Origin: Bacteroidia bacterium
GTDB lineage: Bacteria > Bacteroidota > Bacteroidia > Chitinophagales > Saprospiraceae
Direction: 5' to 3'
Assembly: GCA_030430845.1 (NCBI GenBank)
Contig: JAUIKE010000092.1
Span: 1 to 32,547, forward strand
Length of the DNA: 32,547 nt
A program made the position numbers and the translations under genes. Below the pieces are notes generated by a model that was not told the origin of the DNA, ran no database searches, and saw nothing but the letters and a program-made list of their open reading frames with translations. Within the stretch, counting starts at the first letter, position 1. Every line of letters begins with the position of its first letter. Of the stretch, positions 1 through 8,085 are shown piece by piece.

Positions 1-42
1 CATCTTCTTTGTAGAGTATGTCTTAAAAAAGGATGTCTATTT

Positions 43-3000
43 ATGAGGAACGGAATGAAAGAGCAATACCATGACCGGTCCTACTACAACGAAGCCTTCC
101 TGGAAGAACTCCAGCGGCTCAACCCTGCCCAGCGCGAAGCTGTGGAGCAGATCGACGGGCCGGTGCTGGTTATTGCCGGACCGGGTACAGGCAAAACCCA
201 CATGCTGGCCGCCCGCATCGGTAAGATCCTGCTGGATACGGATACCCGAGCCTACAATGTATTATGCCTCACCTTCACGGATGCCGGTGTGCGTGCGATG
301 CGACAGCGCCTGCTGCAACTGATCGGGCCGGAGGCTTATCGGGTTCATATTTATACCTTCCACTCTTTTTGCAATACCATCATCCGGGACAACCTGGAGC
401 TGTTTGGCCGCCGCGACCTGGAGCCGCTTTCCGAGCTGGAACGCATCGATATCATCCGCTCTATCATTGATGAGCTGCCCTACGATCATCCTGTGAAAAG
501 AGGCCGTGCAGATGTGTATTTCTTCGAACACCACCTCTTTCAGCTTTTTAGACAGATGAAAACCGAACGCTGGACAGTGGAAATGGTAGAGGGGAAAATT
601 GATGAATACCTGACTGACTTGCCTAATCGCGAGGAGTTTATCTATCAGATCAGCAGAGGGGATTTCAAAAAAGGAGAGATTAAAGAGGCCAAACTCATGG
701 ATGTGCAGCGGCGGATGGAACGCCTAAGGGCCGCTTGCAGGCTCTACCCGCGCTACCAGGAAAAGATGAAGCAGGCTCAGCGCTACGACTACGACGATAT
801 GATCCTTTGGGTACTGGATGCTTTTGAAAAAAATGAGTCCCTGCTCCGATCTTATCAGGAACGCTATCTCTATTTTCTCGTCGACGAATACCAGGATACC
901 AACGGCGCTCAAAATCAGCTGATCCTCAAGCTGATCGAATACTGGGAGCATCCCAACATTTTTATTGTGGGGGACGACGATCAGTCTATTTTCGAATTTC
1001 AGGGCGCCCGCCTAAAAAATCTGGTCGACTTTTATGAAACTTTTCAGGAGCGGATCGACCTGGTTTTGTTAAAAAATAATTATCGCTCCTCCCAGCTGAT
1101 ATTGGATGCCTCAACCGCTCTGATTAAGCACAATGAAAAAAGAATCGTTAACAATCTAAAAGGCTTAAGCATTGAAAAATTGCTCGATGCACATCATCCC
1201 GAATATGGGCAGAGGGCAATTGTTCCGAATATTCACGTATATGCAAGTCGCCGGCAGGAAATGGTGGGTATTGTAGAGGAATTAGTTCAACTTCAGAAAG
1301 ATGGCATTCCGCTGGACCAGGTAGCCGTTATTTTTGCCAAACACCGCCAGGCAGAGGACTTGCTTTTATTATTGGAAAAAAAGCAGATCCCCTATTCGGT
1401 CAAGAGAGAGCTCAACATCTTGCAGCTACCCATCGTCAAGAATTTACGGATGCTGCTGGCCTATCTGTGGAAGGAAAGCCAGCAAGCCTTCAGTGCAGAA
1501 GACCTCTTATACAAAATACTCCATTTCAGCTATCTGAACATCGATACCTTAGACCTGGCGGAGATCAGCCTGGCCCTGGCCGGGATGGACCGGCAGGACC
1601 GGCCCAAATGGCGCCGCCTGATCGGGCAAAAACACATGCTCGATGATTTTCGCATCACTGAAAAGGAGCCCATCCTTCATTTTGCCCAATTCATACGCGA
1701 CAGCCTACAGCAGGTCTACTTGTTGAGCCTGCCCGCCTTCGTGGAAAGAGTGATCAACCGTTCGGGCTTGCTGAAATATTTCCTGGAGGAACCGGATCGC
1801 GCGAGCCAGATCGAAGTACTGAAAACCTTCCTGGATTTTGTGCGCACCGAAAGCATGAAAAATGGCGATCTGGACATGGGCACTTTACTGGACATGCTGG
1901 ACAAAATGGATGCCAATCGTCTGAGCATTCCCCTCCAGCGAAATCAGAGCCAGGAAGAAGGCGTGCAATTGCTCACCGCTCATTCTGCAAAAGGATTGGA
2001 GTTCCGAACGGTTTTTATCATTGATTGTGTCAAGGACCATTGGGAACCGAGCAGCCGGGGCAGTAATTTTCGCTTTCAGTTACCCGACACACTTACCTAT
2101 TCAGGAGAGGAAGACGCTATGGAAGCTCGCCGGCGCCTGTTTTATGTCTCCATGACTCGGGCCCAGGAGCAGCTATATCTGTCTTACAGCTTGCAGGATG
2201 ACAGAGGAAAGGATCTGGAACATGCTCTTTTTATCGACGAGCTGAGAAGTCAGGATGCGGTGGAGACGGTAGAAAAAAAGGTGCCGGAGGAAGCACTGGT
2301 TGATGCTATGGCCTTGCAGTTGCAGGAACAGGAGGCTCCGGTGGTGTCGGTTTTTGAAAAAGAGGCAGTTGCAGGCTTGCTGGAAGGTTTTGTATTAAGT
2401 ATTTCATCGATGAACCGTTTTTTGAAGTGCCCGCTCAGCTTCTTTTATGAGTATATTTTGCGGGTGCCTACTCAAGTCAGTGAAGCGGCGCTTTATGGTA
2501 CGGCGATGCATAATAGTTTGCAGCGATTGTTTGAGCAAATGTTGAGTAGCCGGCAGAAATGGTTTCCGGAGGAGAAGGTGTTGGTCCGTTTGTTTGAACA
2601 TGAGATGGAGCGCTTGCAGGGAGGTTTTTCTCAAAAAGGTTTTGACCGAAAAATGGAGTTAGGGAAAAATCAGTTGAGTAAGTATTACAAAAAAAATATC
2701 TCTACCTGGCCCCGCCGGACCCGGCCCGAATACGCCATCCGAAACATTGAATTAGAGGGGGTGCCGCTCACCGGGATCATTGACCGGCTGGACTGGCTGG
2801 ATGACCAGGAAGTACGGATAGTGGATTACAAAACCGGCGCTCCGTCAGCTAGTAAAGTCAAACCTCCAACGCCATCCCGCCCACATGGAGGTACCTATTG
2901 GCGGCAATTATATTTTTATCTGATACTTTATCAGCAGTCAGACATTAGCTCAGATCCTGCCCAGCAGGGGGTGATTTCCTTTCTGGATCCCGACAAGGAC

Positions 3001-3207
3001 GGAAAGCTGGAAGAATTTGTCATCGAATTCGATCCGGAGCACCGCTTGTTTGTGCGGCAGTTGATCATAGAGACCTATGCTAAGATCATGAACCAAGCGT
3101 TTTTTGAAGGATGTAATGAACCTAACTGTGTTTGGTGTCAGTTTTTGAAAAAAAACATAGAAGTGGACTCTTTTTCGGAGCCGGAAATCGAAGAATTGGA
3201 TGATTGA
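43..3207 (+). CDS. UvrD/PcrA-type DNA helicase fused to a PD-(D/E)XK nuclease
   Basis: Predicted superfamily 1 helicase-nuclease for double-strand break processing or recombination. The N-terminus carries the Q-motif (LNPAQREAV, about residue 26), Walker A GPGTGKT (46-52), the DEYQDT Walker B (about 281-286), GDDDQS (about 312), NYRSS (about 345), HSAKGLEF (about 646) and YVSMTRA (about 700), covering the UvrD helicase motifs in order. The C-terminus has a nuclease core: GTAMH near 820, IIDRLD near 911 and VDYKTG at 927-932 (D928, K930). Four cysteines, C796 and C1024/C1029/C1032, bracket the nuclease as in the Fe-S nuclease domain of AddB, although the C-x4-C-x2-C spacing differs from the usual C-x2-C-x5-C. 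At 1054 residues it resembles single-chain helicase-nucleases of Bacteroidota; no AddA/RecC partner lies nearby. ATG 43 is used; ATG 55 is an alternative. The function is inferred from motifs. Confidence 0.9.
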   Translation: MRNGMKEQYHDRSYYNEAFLEELQRLNPAQREAVEQIDGPVLVIAGPGTGKTHMLAARIGKILLDTDTRAYNVLCLTFTDAGVRAMRQRLLQLIGPEAYRVHIYTFHSFCNTIIRDNLELFGRRDLEPLSELERIDIIRSIIDELPYDHPVKRGRADVYFFEHHLFQLFRQMKTERWTVEMVEGKIDEYLTDLPNREEFIYQISRGDFKKGEIKEAKLMDVQRRMERLRAACRLYPRYQEKMKQAQRYDYDDMILWVLDAFEKNESLLRSYQERYLYFLVDEYQDTNGAQNQLILKLIEYWEHPNIFIVGDDDQSIFEFQGARLKNLVDFYETFQERIDLVLLKNNYRSSQLILDASTALIKHNEKRIVNNLKGLSIEKLLDAHHPEYGQRAIVPNIHVYASRRQEMVGIVEELVQLQKDGIPLDQVAVIFAKHRQAEDLLLLLEKKQIPYSVKRELNILQLPIVKNLRMLLAYLWKESQQAFSAEDLLYKILHFSYLNIDTLDLAEISLALAGMDRQDRPKWRRLIGQKHMLDDFRITEKEPILHFAQFIRDSLQQVYLLSLPAFVERVINRSGLLKYFLEEPDRASQIEVLKTFLDFVRTESMKNGDLDMGTLLDMLDKMDANRLSIPLQRNQSQEEGVQLLTAHSAKGLEFRTVFIIDCVKDHWEPSSRGSNFRFQLPDTLTYSGEEDAMEARRRLFYVSMTRAQEQLYLSYSLQDDRGKDLEHALFIDELRSQDAVETVEKKVPEEALVDAMALQLQEQEAPVVSVFEKEAVAGLLEGFVLSISSMNRFLKCPLSFFYEYILRVPTQVSEAALYGTAMHNSLQRLFEQMLSSRQKWFPEEKVLVRLFEHEMERLQGGFSQKGFDRKMELGKNQLSKYYKKNISTWPRRTRPEYAIRNIELEGVPLTGIIDRLDWLDDQEVRIVDYKTGAPSASKVKPPTPSRPHGGTYWRQLYFYLILYQQSDISSDPAQQGVISFLDPDKDGKLEEFVIEFDPEHRLFVRQLIIETYAKIMNQAFFEGCNEPNCVWCQFLKKNIEVDSFSEPEIEELDD

Positions 3208-3208
3208 T

Positions 3209-3229
3209 ATAAGGCCTCGGGCGCCTTAT
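3209..3229 (+). terminator. Weak hairpin after the helicase-nuclease gene
   Basis: ATAAGGC and GCCTTAT form a 7-bp stem with a 7-nt loop two bases after the stop codon. No T-run follows, so termination is uncertain. Confidence 0.25.
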
Positions 3230-3460
3230 TCATCAGGCGTTCTGCTTGTTTTAAGTTAGGGTAGAAGCCGCTATTTCCGACGATTATTTCGTGTTAAAAT
3301 TGTTAGACAGAAGGTATATTGGAGAATGCATGAAAAGATAAATATTCAAGTATATAGATTTTTGCATATAACTTCTAACTCCTTGTGAATCAATCTTTCC
3401 AATTTATCACTATAATGTAAAAAAAGAGTAAAATCGTTTTATTAATAGGTAATAAGTACC
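3230..3460. other. AT-rich intergenic region upstream of the ATP synthase operon
   Basis: Together with its flanks this is a gene-free stretch of about 305 bases between the helicase-nuclease stop and the atpB ATG. I see no credible gene in it. It becomes AT-rich toward the atpB promoter and contains a TATAAT-like hexamer near 3411, which is not the usual promoter form in this phylum. Confidence 0.5.
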
Positions 3461-3468
3461 TACCTTTG
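3461..3468 (+). promoter_or_regulatory. Bacteroidota -7 box of the atp operon promoter
   Basis: TACCTTTG is an exact match to the TAnnTTTG -7 consensus of Bacteroidota promoters. Transcription should start about 6-8 bases downstream, near 3475, giving a leader of about 38 nt to the ATG at 3513. No clear TTG -33 element sits at the ideal distance. Confidence 0.6.
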
Positions 3469-3512
3469 TGGTCGATTTAGAAACCACCTTTAAAGAAGTA
3501 GTTTTGAACACT

Positions 3513-4802
3513 ATGGCTAGACTCTTTCTAACAGCGATATTTCTACTCACATTTTCATTAGTAAGTGCCCCTGTTCTCGCTTCTGACGACAAGGATGAGA
3601 AGCAAGAGCAAAACGATCATAGTTCAGACGATTCCGGACACGGTGAGGAAGCCGGACATGGTGATGAACCAAAGGAATATGATCCGGTGGGTACGGTTGT
3701 TGAGCACATTGCAGATGCCAATGAATTCCACATTTGGAAAGGGGTACATATGCCTTTGCCATGCATTTTGTTTGCACCGGGTGAGGGATGGACTTTTTTC
3801 ATGACTAGTAAGCTGGAGCATGGTCATCAAGCTGTGGATGGTTACGTACTGAACCACGGACGCGTTAATCGCATCGCGGATGAATCTTTCCCTAAGGGAG
3901 AAGTGCACATCGATGGGGTGGTACATGAGGAAGAGCATCATACGGATGAAAATGGTGAAGAGGTAACAGAAGAAGTGGCTTATGCCGTTTACCACGGTGA
4001 AAAATACAAATTAGATGGTCCCACTAAATGGGACGGAGGAATTCTGGGAGGAGGAATTACTTCTTTCTACGATTTTTCTATTACCAAGGTGGTATTCTCA
4101 ATGCTTTTTGTAGCGCTGCTGCTGATCATTGTATTCATGGCAGTAGCTAAGGGATATAAGAAAAACGATGGTAAAGCACCAAAGGGCATTCAGTCTTTCA
4201 TGGAGCCTATCTTCGTATTTATGAGAGATGAGGTGACGATTCCTATGATAGGAGAGAAGCACTATGAGCGTTTCCAGCCATTCATCATGACGCTGTTCTT
4301 TTTCATCTTGTTCTGTAACCTGCTGGGCTTGATCCCGATCTTCCCAGGTAGCGCCAACATTACGGGGAACATTGCGATCACGCTGACACTGGCGGTGATT
4401 ACGTTCATCGTTACAAACCTGAACGGCAACAAGCATTACTGGGAGCACATCTTCTGGATGCCTGGTATTCCGGCCTGGGTGAAGTTGATCCTGACCCCGG
4501 TAGAGATTCTGAGTTTATTCATCAAGCCATTCTCGCTGATGATTCGTTTGTTTGCGAATATTTCGGCGGGCCACATTATCATTTTGAGTTTGGTCGGTTT
4601 GGTGTTCTTGTTCGGTGATATGGGACAAAACCTCGGAGGTGCAGGAATCGGAGCGGTGCTTGGCGGCTTGTTTACAGCCTTTATGAACCTGATCGAATTG
4701 CTGGTAGCCTTTATCCAGGCATTCATCTTCGCGATTCTGTCGGCTTCTTACATCGGAGCAGCGGTGGAAGAACACCATCACGATGAGGCGCATGCGCATT
4801 AA
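3513..4802 (+). CDS. atpB: F-type ATP synthase subunit a
   Basis: Membrane subunit a of the Fo motor, which forms the proton half-channels against the c-ring. The last 230 residues or so hold the hydrophobic helices, and the signature segment MIRLFANISAGH contains the essential arginine (about R345). The first 20 or so residues look like a cleavable signal peptide (MARLFLTAIF... ending VLAS). They precede a long Asp/Glu/His-rich hydrophilic domain to about residue 175, which makes the protein (429 aa) far longer than the E. coli subunit (271 aa); this extension is usual in Bacteroidota. The C-terminus is also His-rich (EEHHHDEAHAH). The reading frame is open back to a GTG at 3468, but that codon is the last base of the -7 box plus two more bases, so ATG 3513 is the better start. 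First gene of atpBEFHAG; no atpI precedes it. Confidence 0.96.
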   Translation: MARLFLTAIFLLTFSLVSAPVLASDDKDEKQEQNDHSSDDSGHGEEAGHGDEPKEYDPVGTVVEHIADANEFHIWKGVHMPLPCILFAPGEGWTFFMTSKLEHGHQAVDGYVLNHGRVNRIADESFPKGEVHIDGVVHEEEHHTDENGEEVTEEVAYAVYHGEKYKLDGPTKWDGGILGGGITSFYDFSITKVVFSMLFVALLLIIVFMAVAKGYKKNDGKAPKGIQSFMEPIFVFMRDEVTIPMIGEKHYERFQPFIMTLFFFILFCNLLGLIPIFPGSANITGNIAITLTLAVITFIVTNLNGNKHYWEHIFWMPGIPAWVKLILTPVEILSLFIKPFSLMIRLFANISAGHIIILSLVGLVFLFGDMGQNLGGAGIGAVLGGLFTAFMNLIELLVAFIQAFIFAILSASYIGAAVEEHHHDEAHAH

Positions 4803-4877
4803 TTAGAAGAGAAGAAATAGCCTTTAAGGCCTTTTATAAGAACTATTTTATTTTTTCATCATATAAATCCTATAACA

Positions 4878-5078
4878 ATGGGAGCTATTGGAGCAGGAAT
4901 TGCAGCATTAGGCGCAGGTGTGGGTATCGGTTTAATCGGTAGCCATGCAATGGACGCGATTGCACGTCAGCCAGAAGCAGTGGGTGACATTCGTTCAAAC
5001 ATGATCTTGACTGCAGCCTTCGTGGAAGGTGCAGCGCTGTTTGCAATCGTAGTAGGCCTGTTGGCTAGCCTTGGCTAG
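4878..5078 (+). CDS. atpE: F-type ATP synthase subunit c
   Basis: Proteolipid subunit of the rotating c-ring. The 66-residue hairpin has a glycine-rich first helix (GAGVGIGLIG), the polar loop ARQPEA and a second helix with the ion-binding Glu50 in AAFVEGAAL. It is shorter than most c subunits (70-90 aa), mainly at the N-terminus. The upstream frame reaches a stop at 4818-4820 without another usable start, so the length is not a start-choice error. The Na+ signature (Gln in helix 1, Ser/Thr after the Glu) is absent, so proton coupling is inferred. It sits 75 nt after atpB and 121 nt before atpF, with a stem-loop in the latter gap. Confidence 0.95.
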   Translation: MGAIGAGIAALGAGVGIGLIGSHAMDAIARQPEAVGDIRSNMILTAAFVEGAALFAIVVGLLASLG

Positions 5079-5104
5079 GCCGCTGCTAAAACAACAAACG
5101 GAAG

Positions 5105-5136
5105 GCAGGGCTGAAGCGGTTGGCTTACAGTCCTGC
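5105..5136 (+). promoter_or_regulatory. Intercistronic stem-loop after atpE
   Basis: GCAGGGCTG (5105-5113) pairs with CAGTCCTGC (5128-5136) with one G-U pair, and AAGC/GCTT (5114-5117 with 5123-5126) extends the helix inside, leaving one bulged A and a 5-nt loop. This 13-bp stem has no T-run after it, so it fits an mRNA-stabilising or processing element better than a terminator. Confidence 0.5.
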
Positions 5137-5199
5137 TCCTCCAACAAATGATGATTAATTATTAAAAAATAACTACTCGCTTTCAAATAAATATTCGTT

Positions 5200-5721
5200 A
5201 TGGTAAGTACTGTTTTTTTATCCAGCTTTCCTATCCTTCTTCCTGATCCGGGCTTGATCTTCTGGACGTTTCTGATCTTTGTGATCGTATACTTCGTTTT
5301 GGGAAGATTTGCGTTCCGCCCTATTCAGAATGCATTGAAGAAAAGAGAAGATGACATTCAGGCTTCTCTGGATGAGGCCAAAAAGGCCCGTGAAGAAATG
5401 GCTAACCTGAAAGCAGAAAATGAAGAGCTGCTCCGCCAGGCACAGGAAGAACGTGCTGCTATCCTAAAGGAAGCCAAAGAAACAAAAGAGTCTATCATCT
5501 CAGAAGCTCGCGATAAGGCTAAGGATGAAGCGCAGAGAATTGTTGCCAGCGCTAAAGAAGAACTGGAGCATAAGCGCATGGAAGTGCTGACAAGTGTGAA
5601 GAACCAGCTAGGTTTAATGGCCATCGACATCGCTGAGAAATTAACCAAAAATGAGTTAAAAGGTAAAAAAGAGCAGGAAACACTAGTGAATACTTTGGTG
5701 GACGAGATTAAATTTAATTAA
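5200..5721 (+). CDS. atpF: F-type ATP synthase subunit b
   Basis: Peripheral stalk subunit b, which links the membrane sector to F1. One membrane helix lies at about residues 15-38 (LIFWTFLIFVIVYFVLG), followed by RFAFRPI and a long charged coiled coil rich in Ala, Glu, Lys and Arg (EAKKAREEMANLKAENEELL) and a C-terminal delta-binding part. At 173 aa it has normal family length. Third gene of the operon; only one b gene is present, so the stalk is presumably a homodimer. Confidence 0.95.
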   Translation: MVSTVFLSSFPILLPDPGLIFWTFLIFVIVYFVLGRFAFRPIQNALKKREDDIQASLDEAKKAREEMANLKAENEELLRQAQEERAAILKEAKETKESIISEARDKAKDEAQRIVASAKEELEHKRMEVLTSVKNQLGLMAIDIAEKLTKNELKGKKEQETLVNTLVDEIKFN

Positions 5722-5765
5722 TCCTCTGAGTTAGCTTTTTTTAATCGAACAAACATTCGCAAAAC

Positions 5766-6338
5766 ATGTCTGTAGCAAGAATAGCATCGAGATACGCCAA
5801 AACTTTAGTCGACCTGTCGATACAGCAAAATAAACTGGATCGCGTTCTCGAAGATGTGGAGTCCTTCAATACCATCTCTAAGGAAAACAAGGATTTCCAC
5901 AATTTCCTAAAGACGCCTATCATCCACAAGGATAAAAAGCAAGGTATCATCAAAAAACTTTTTGAAAGCAGTTATGATGACCTGACCATGAAATTCCTGC
6001 TACTGCTGATTGCGAAGCAAAGGGAAAAGTTTCTTCCCGAAATTGCGGATGAATTCATCCTTCAGTACAAGGCGCTCAAACACATCACTACCGTTAAAGT
6101 AACTTCAGCAGTAGAATTGAGTAAAGACGTATTGGCTAAGATCGAGAAAAAGCTGAAAGAGGGAGACTTGGCAGGCGAAAAAGTGGAATTCGAAACAAAA
6201 GTAGACCCCAGCCTGATAGGCGGTGTCATCATCGAGTTCAATGATCGGGTGTACGATGCCAGCGTGGGGCACAGATTGGACAAGTACAAAAAAAATTTTG
6301 GCGAAAACCTATACGTTTCATTGATTCAAAGCAGGTAA
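5766..6338 (+). CDS. atpH: F-type ATP synthase subunit delta
   Basis: Delta subunit (OSCP type), which caps F1 and anchors subunit b. The N-terminus is typical (SVARIASRYAKTLVDLSIQQ), followed by a helical N-terminal domain with FLKTPII near residue 50. The C-terminal signature VDPSLIGGVIIEFNDRVYD lies at about 148-166. Length 190 aa is normal. It starts 44 nt after atpF; its stop codon overlaps the first base of a hairpin. Confidence 0.95.
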   Translation: MSVARIASRYAKTLVDLSIQQNKLDRVLEDVESFNTISKENKDFHNFLKTPIIHKDKKQGIIKKLFESSYDDLTMKFLLLLIAKQREKFLPEIADEFILQYKALKHITTVKVTSAVELSKDVLAKIEKKLKEGDLAGEKVEFETKVDPSLIGGVIIEFNDRVYDASVGHRLDKYKKNFGENLYVSLIQSR

Positions 6339-6356
6339 TGAGAATAATGTTCTCAT
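6338..6356 (+). promoter_or_regulatory. Stem-loop at the atpH stop codon
   Basis: ATGAGAA and TTCTCAT form a perfect 7-bp stem with a 5-nt loop, starting at the last base of the atpH stop codon. No T-run follows. It is a possible RNA-processing or stability element. Confidence 0.35.
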
Positions 6357-6399
6357 AGTCAGATTTATATATTTTAAAAGAAAAAACAATAAATAACCA

Positions 6400-6415
6400 G
6401 CCTGAGTATTCAGGC
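6400..6415 (+). promoter_or_regulatory. Stem-loop just upstream of atpA
   Basis: GCCTGA and TCAGGC form a 6-bp stem with a GTAT loop, ending 16 nt before the atpA start codon. It is close enough to affect ribosome access or to protect a processed 5' end. Confidence 0.35.
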
Positions 6416-6431
6416 CGAAAAATTCAAAGGT

Positions 6432-8036
6432 ATGGTTGACGTAAGACCTGAAGAAATTTCAGAAATATTAAAACAACAAATCTCCGGCTTTACTTCAACT
6501 TCTGAACTGGAAGAGTACGGAACGGTACTTCAAGTAGGGGACGGTATTGCTCGTGTGTATGGATTAACCCATGCGCAGGCGGGTGAATTAGTGGAATTTG
6601 AAACAGGAGTACAAGCCATCGTTCTTAACCTGGAAGAGGATAATGTAGGGGTTGTATTGATGGGACCAGGCGAGGGCATCCGTGAAGGTTCAAGAGTACA
6701 TCGCACTGGGCGTATTGCTTCTATCGAAGTGGGTGACGGTTACGTTGGCCGCGTGGTAAATCCGCTTGGAAAACCCATCGACGGAAAAGGCGATATCAAA
6801 GGCGCCAAATACGAAATGCCGCTCGAACGTAAAGCTCCTGGGGTAATTTATCGTCAGCCGGTAACTGAACCACTCCAAACGGGTGTCAAAGCGATTGACT
6901 CCATGATACCTATCGGAAGAGGTCAGCGTGAGCTGATCATCGGTGACCGCCAGACGGGTAAAACGGCCGTTGCGGTGGATACCATCATCAACCAAAAAGA
7001 ATTTTACGAAAAGGGAGAGCCTGTATACTGTATTTATGTGGCTTCCGGACAGAAAGCTTCCACTGTAGCACAGATCGCTAAAACGCTGGAAGAAAACGGA
7101 GCAATGGATTATACCGTAATCGTTTCTGCTTCCGCTTCTGATCCTGCACCGCTTCAGTTCTATGCGCCTTTCGCCGGAGCTGCTATCGGGGAATACTTCC
7201 GCGATACGGGTCGCCCCGCACTGATCGTTTACGATGATTTGTCTAAGCAGGCCGTAGCTTACCGTGAGGTTTCGCTGTTGCTACGTCGTCCTCCAGGACG
7301 TGAAGCTTACCCTGGTGACGTATTCTACCTGCACTCTCGTTTGCTGGAACGTGCTGCGAAGGTGATCGATAACGATGACATCGCACGTAACATGAACGAC
7401 TTGCCGGATTCTTTGAAAGAAGCTAAGGACGAAAATGGCCAGCCACTTGTAAAAGGTGGTGGATCATTAACGGCCTTGCCTATCATTGAAACACAAGCCG
7501 GTGACGTTTCTGCTTATATCCCAACCAACGTGATCTCTATTACCGACGGTCAGATCTTCCTGGAAACCAACCTGTTTAACTCAGGTGTTCGCCCGGCGAT
7601 TAACGTAGGTATCTCCGTATCTCGTGTGGGTGGTTCGGCTCAGATTAAGTCCATGAAGAAAGTATCTGGTACCTTGAAGCTCGACCAGGCTTCTTACCGC
7701 GAATTGGAAGCTTTCTCTAAGTTCGGTTCGGACCTGGATGCCTCTACGCTGGCAGTACTGGATAAAGGTAAGCGCAACGTGGAGATCCTGAAGCAACCAC
7801 AATATTCTCCAGTTCGTGTAGAGGAGCAGGTGGCTATCATTTACGCAGGTACCAATAACCTCTTGAAAGAAGTACCTGTTGATAAAGTGAAAGAATACGA
7901 AGGAGTATTCATCTCTACACTGAAGCAAAGACATCCTGAAGTTCTGAAAACCTTTGCTGCTGGGAAATTGACCGACGAAGCATTGGCCAAAACTAAAGAG
8001 TTGGCTTTGGAAATTGCTTCTCAGTACAAAAAATAA
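6432..8036 (+). CDS. atpA: F-type ATP synthase subunit alpha
   Basis: Non-catalytic nucleotide-binding subunit of the F1 hexamer. Walker A GDRQTGKT lies at residues 171-178. The ALIVYDDLSKQAVAYRE segment and the RRPPGREAYPGDVFYLHSR stretch are characteristic of alpha. The arginine finger that reaches the catalytic site is R398 in SVSRVGGSAQ. The N-terminal beta-barrel contains YGTVLQVGDGIARVYGL. At 534 aa it is slightly longer than E. coli alpha (513). It is followed by atpG; the beta subunit gene atpD is not next to it, so the operon is split. Confidence 0.98.
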   Translation: MVDVRPEEISEILKQQISGFTSTSELEEYGTVLQVGDGIARVYGLTHAQAGELVEFETGVQAIVLNLEEDNVGVVLMGPGEGIREGSRVHRTGRIASIEVGDGYVGRVVNPLGKPIDGKGDIKGAKYEMPLERKAPGVIYRQPVTEPLQTGVKAIDSMIPIGRGQRELIIGDRQTGKTAVAVDTIINQKEFYEKGEPVYCIYVASGQKASTVAQIAKTLEENGAMDYTVIVSASASDPAPLQFYAPFAGAAIGEYFRDTGRPALIVYDDLSKQAVAYREVSLLLRRPPGREAYPGDVFYLHSRLLERAAKVIDNDDIARNMNDLPDSLKEAKDENGQPLVKGGGSLTALPIIETQAGDVSAYIPTNVISITDGQIFLETNLFNSGVRPAINVGISVSRVGGSAQIKSMKKVSGTLKLDQASYRELEAFSKFGSDLDASTLAVLDKGKRNVEILKQPQYSPVRVEEQVAIIYAGTNNLLKEVPVDKVKEYEGVFISTLKQRHPEVLKTFAAGKLTDEALAKTKELALEIASQYKK

Positions 8037-8047
8037 ATTTATATAGG

Positions 8048-8068
8048 GAGGCGGTCTCCGATCGCCTC
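8048..8068 (+). promoter_or_regulatory. Stem-loop between atpA and atpG
   Basis: GAGGCG and CGCCTC form a 6-bp GC-rich stem with a 9-nt loop in the 49-nt gap between atpA and atpG. No T-run follows. Confidence 0.35.
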
Positions 8069-8085
8069 ATCTAAAATCATAATAA

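Noticed and set aside
3468..3512. Longer atpB starting at GTG 3468
   Set aside because: The GTG overlaps a perfect -7 promoter box and lies upstream of the expected transcription start; ATG 3513 gives a proper signal peptide.
4878..5078. Sodium-coupled ATP synthase
   Set aside because: The c subunit lacks the Gln and Ser/Thr of the Na+ site; proton coupling is the simpler reading.
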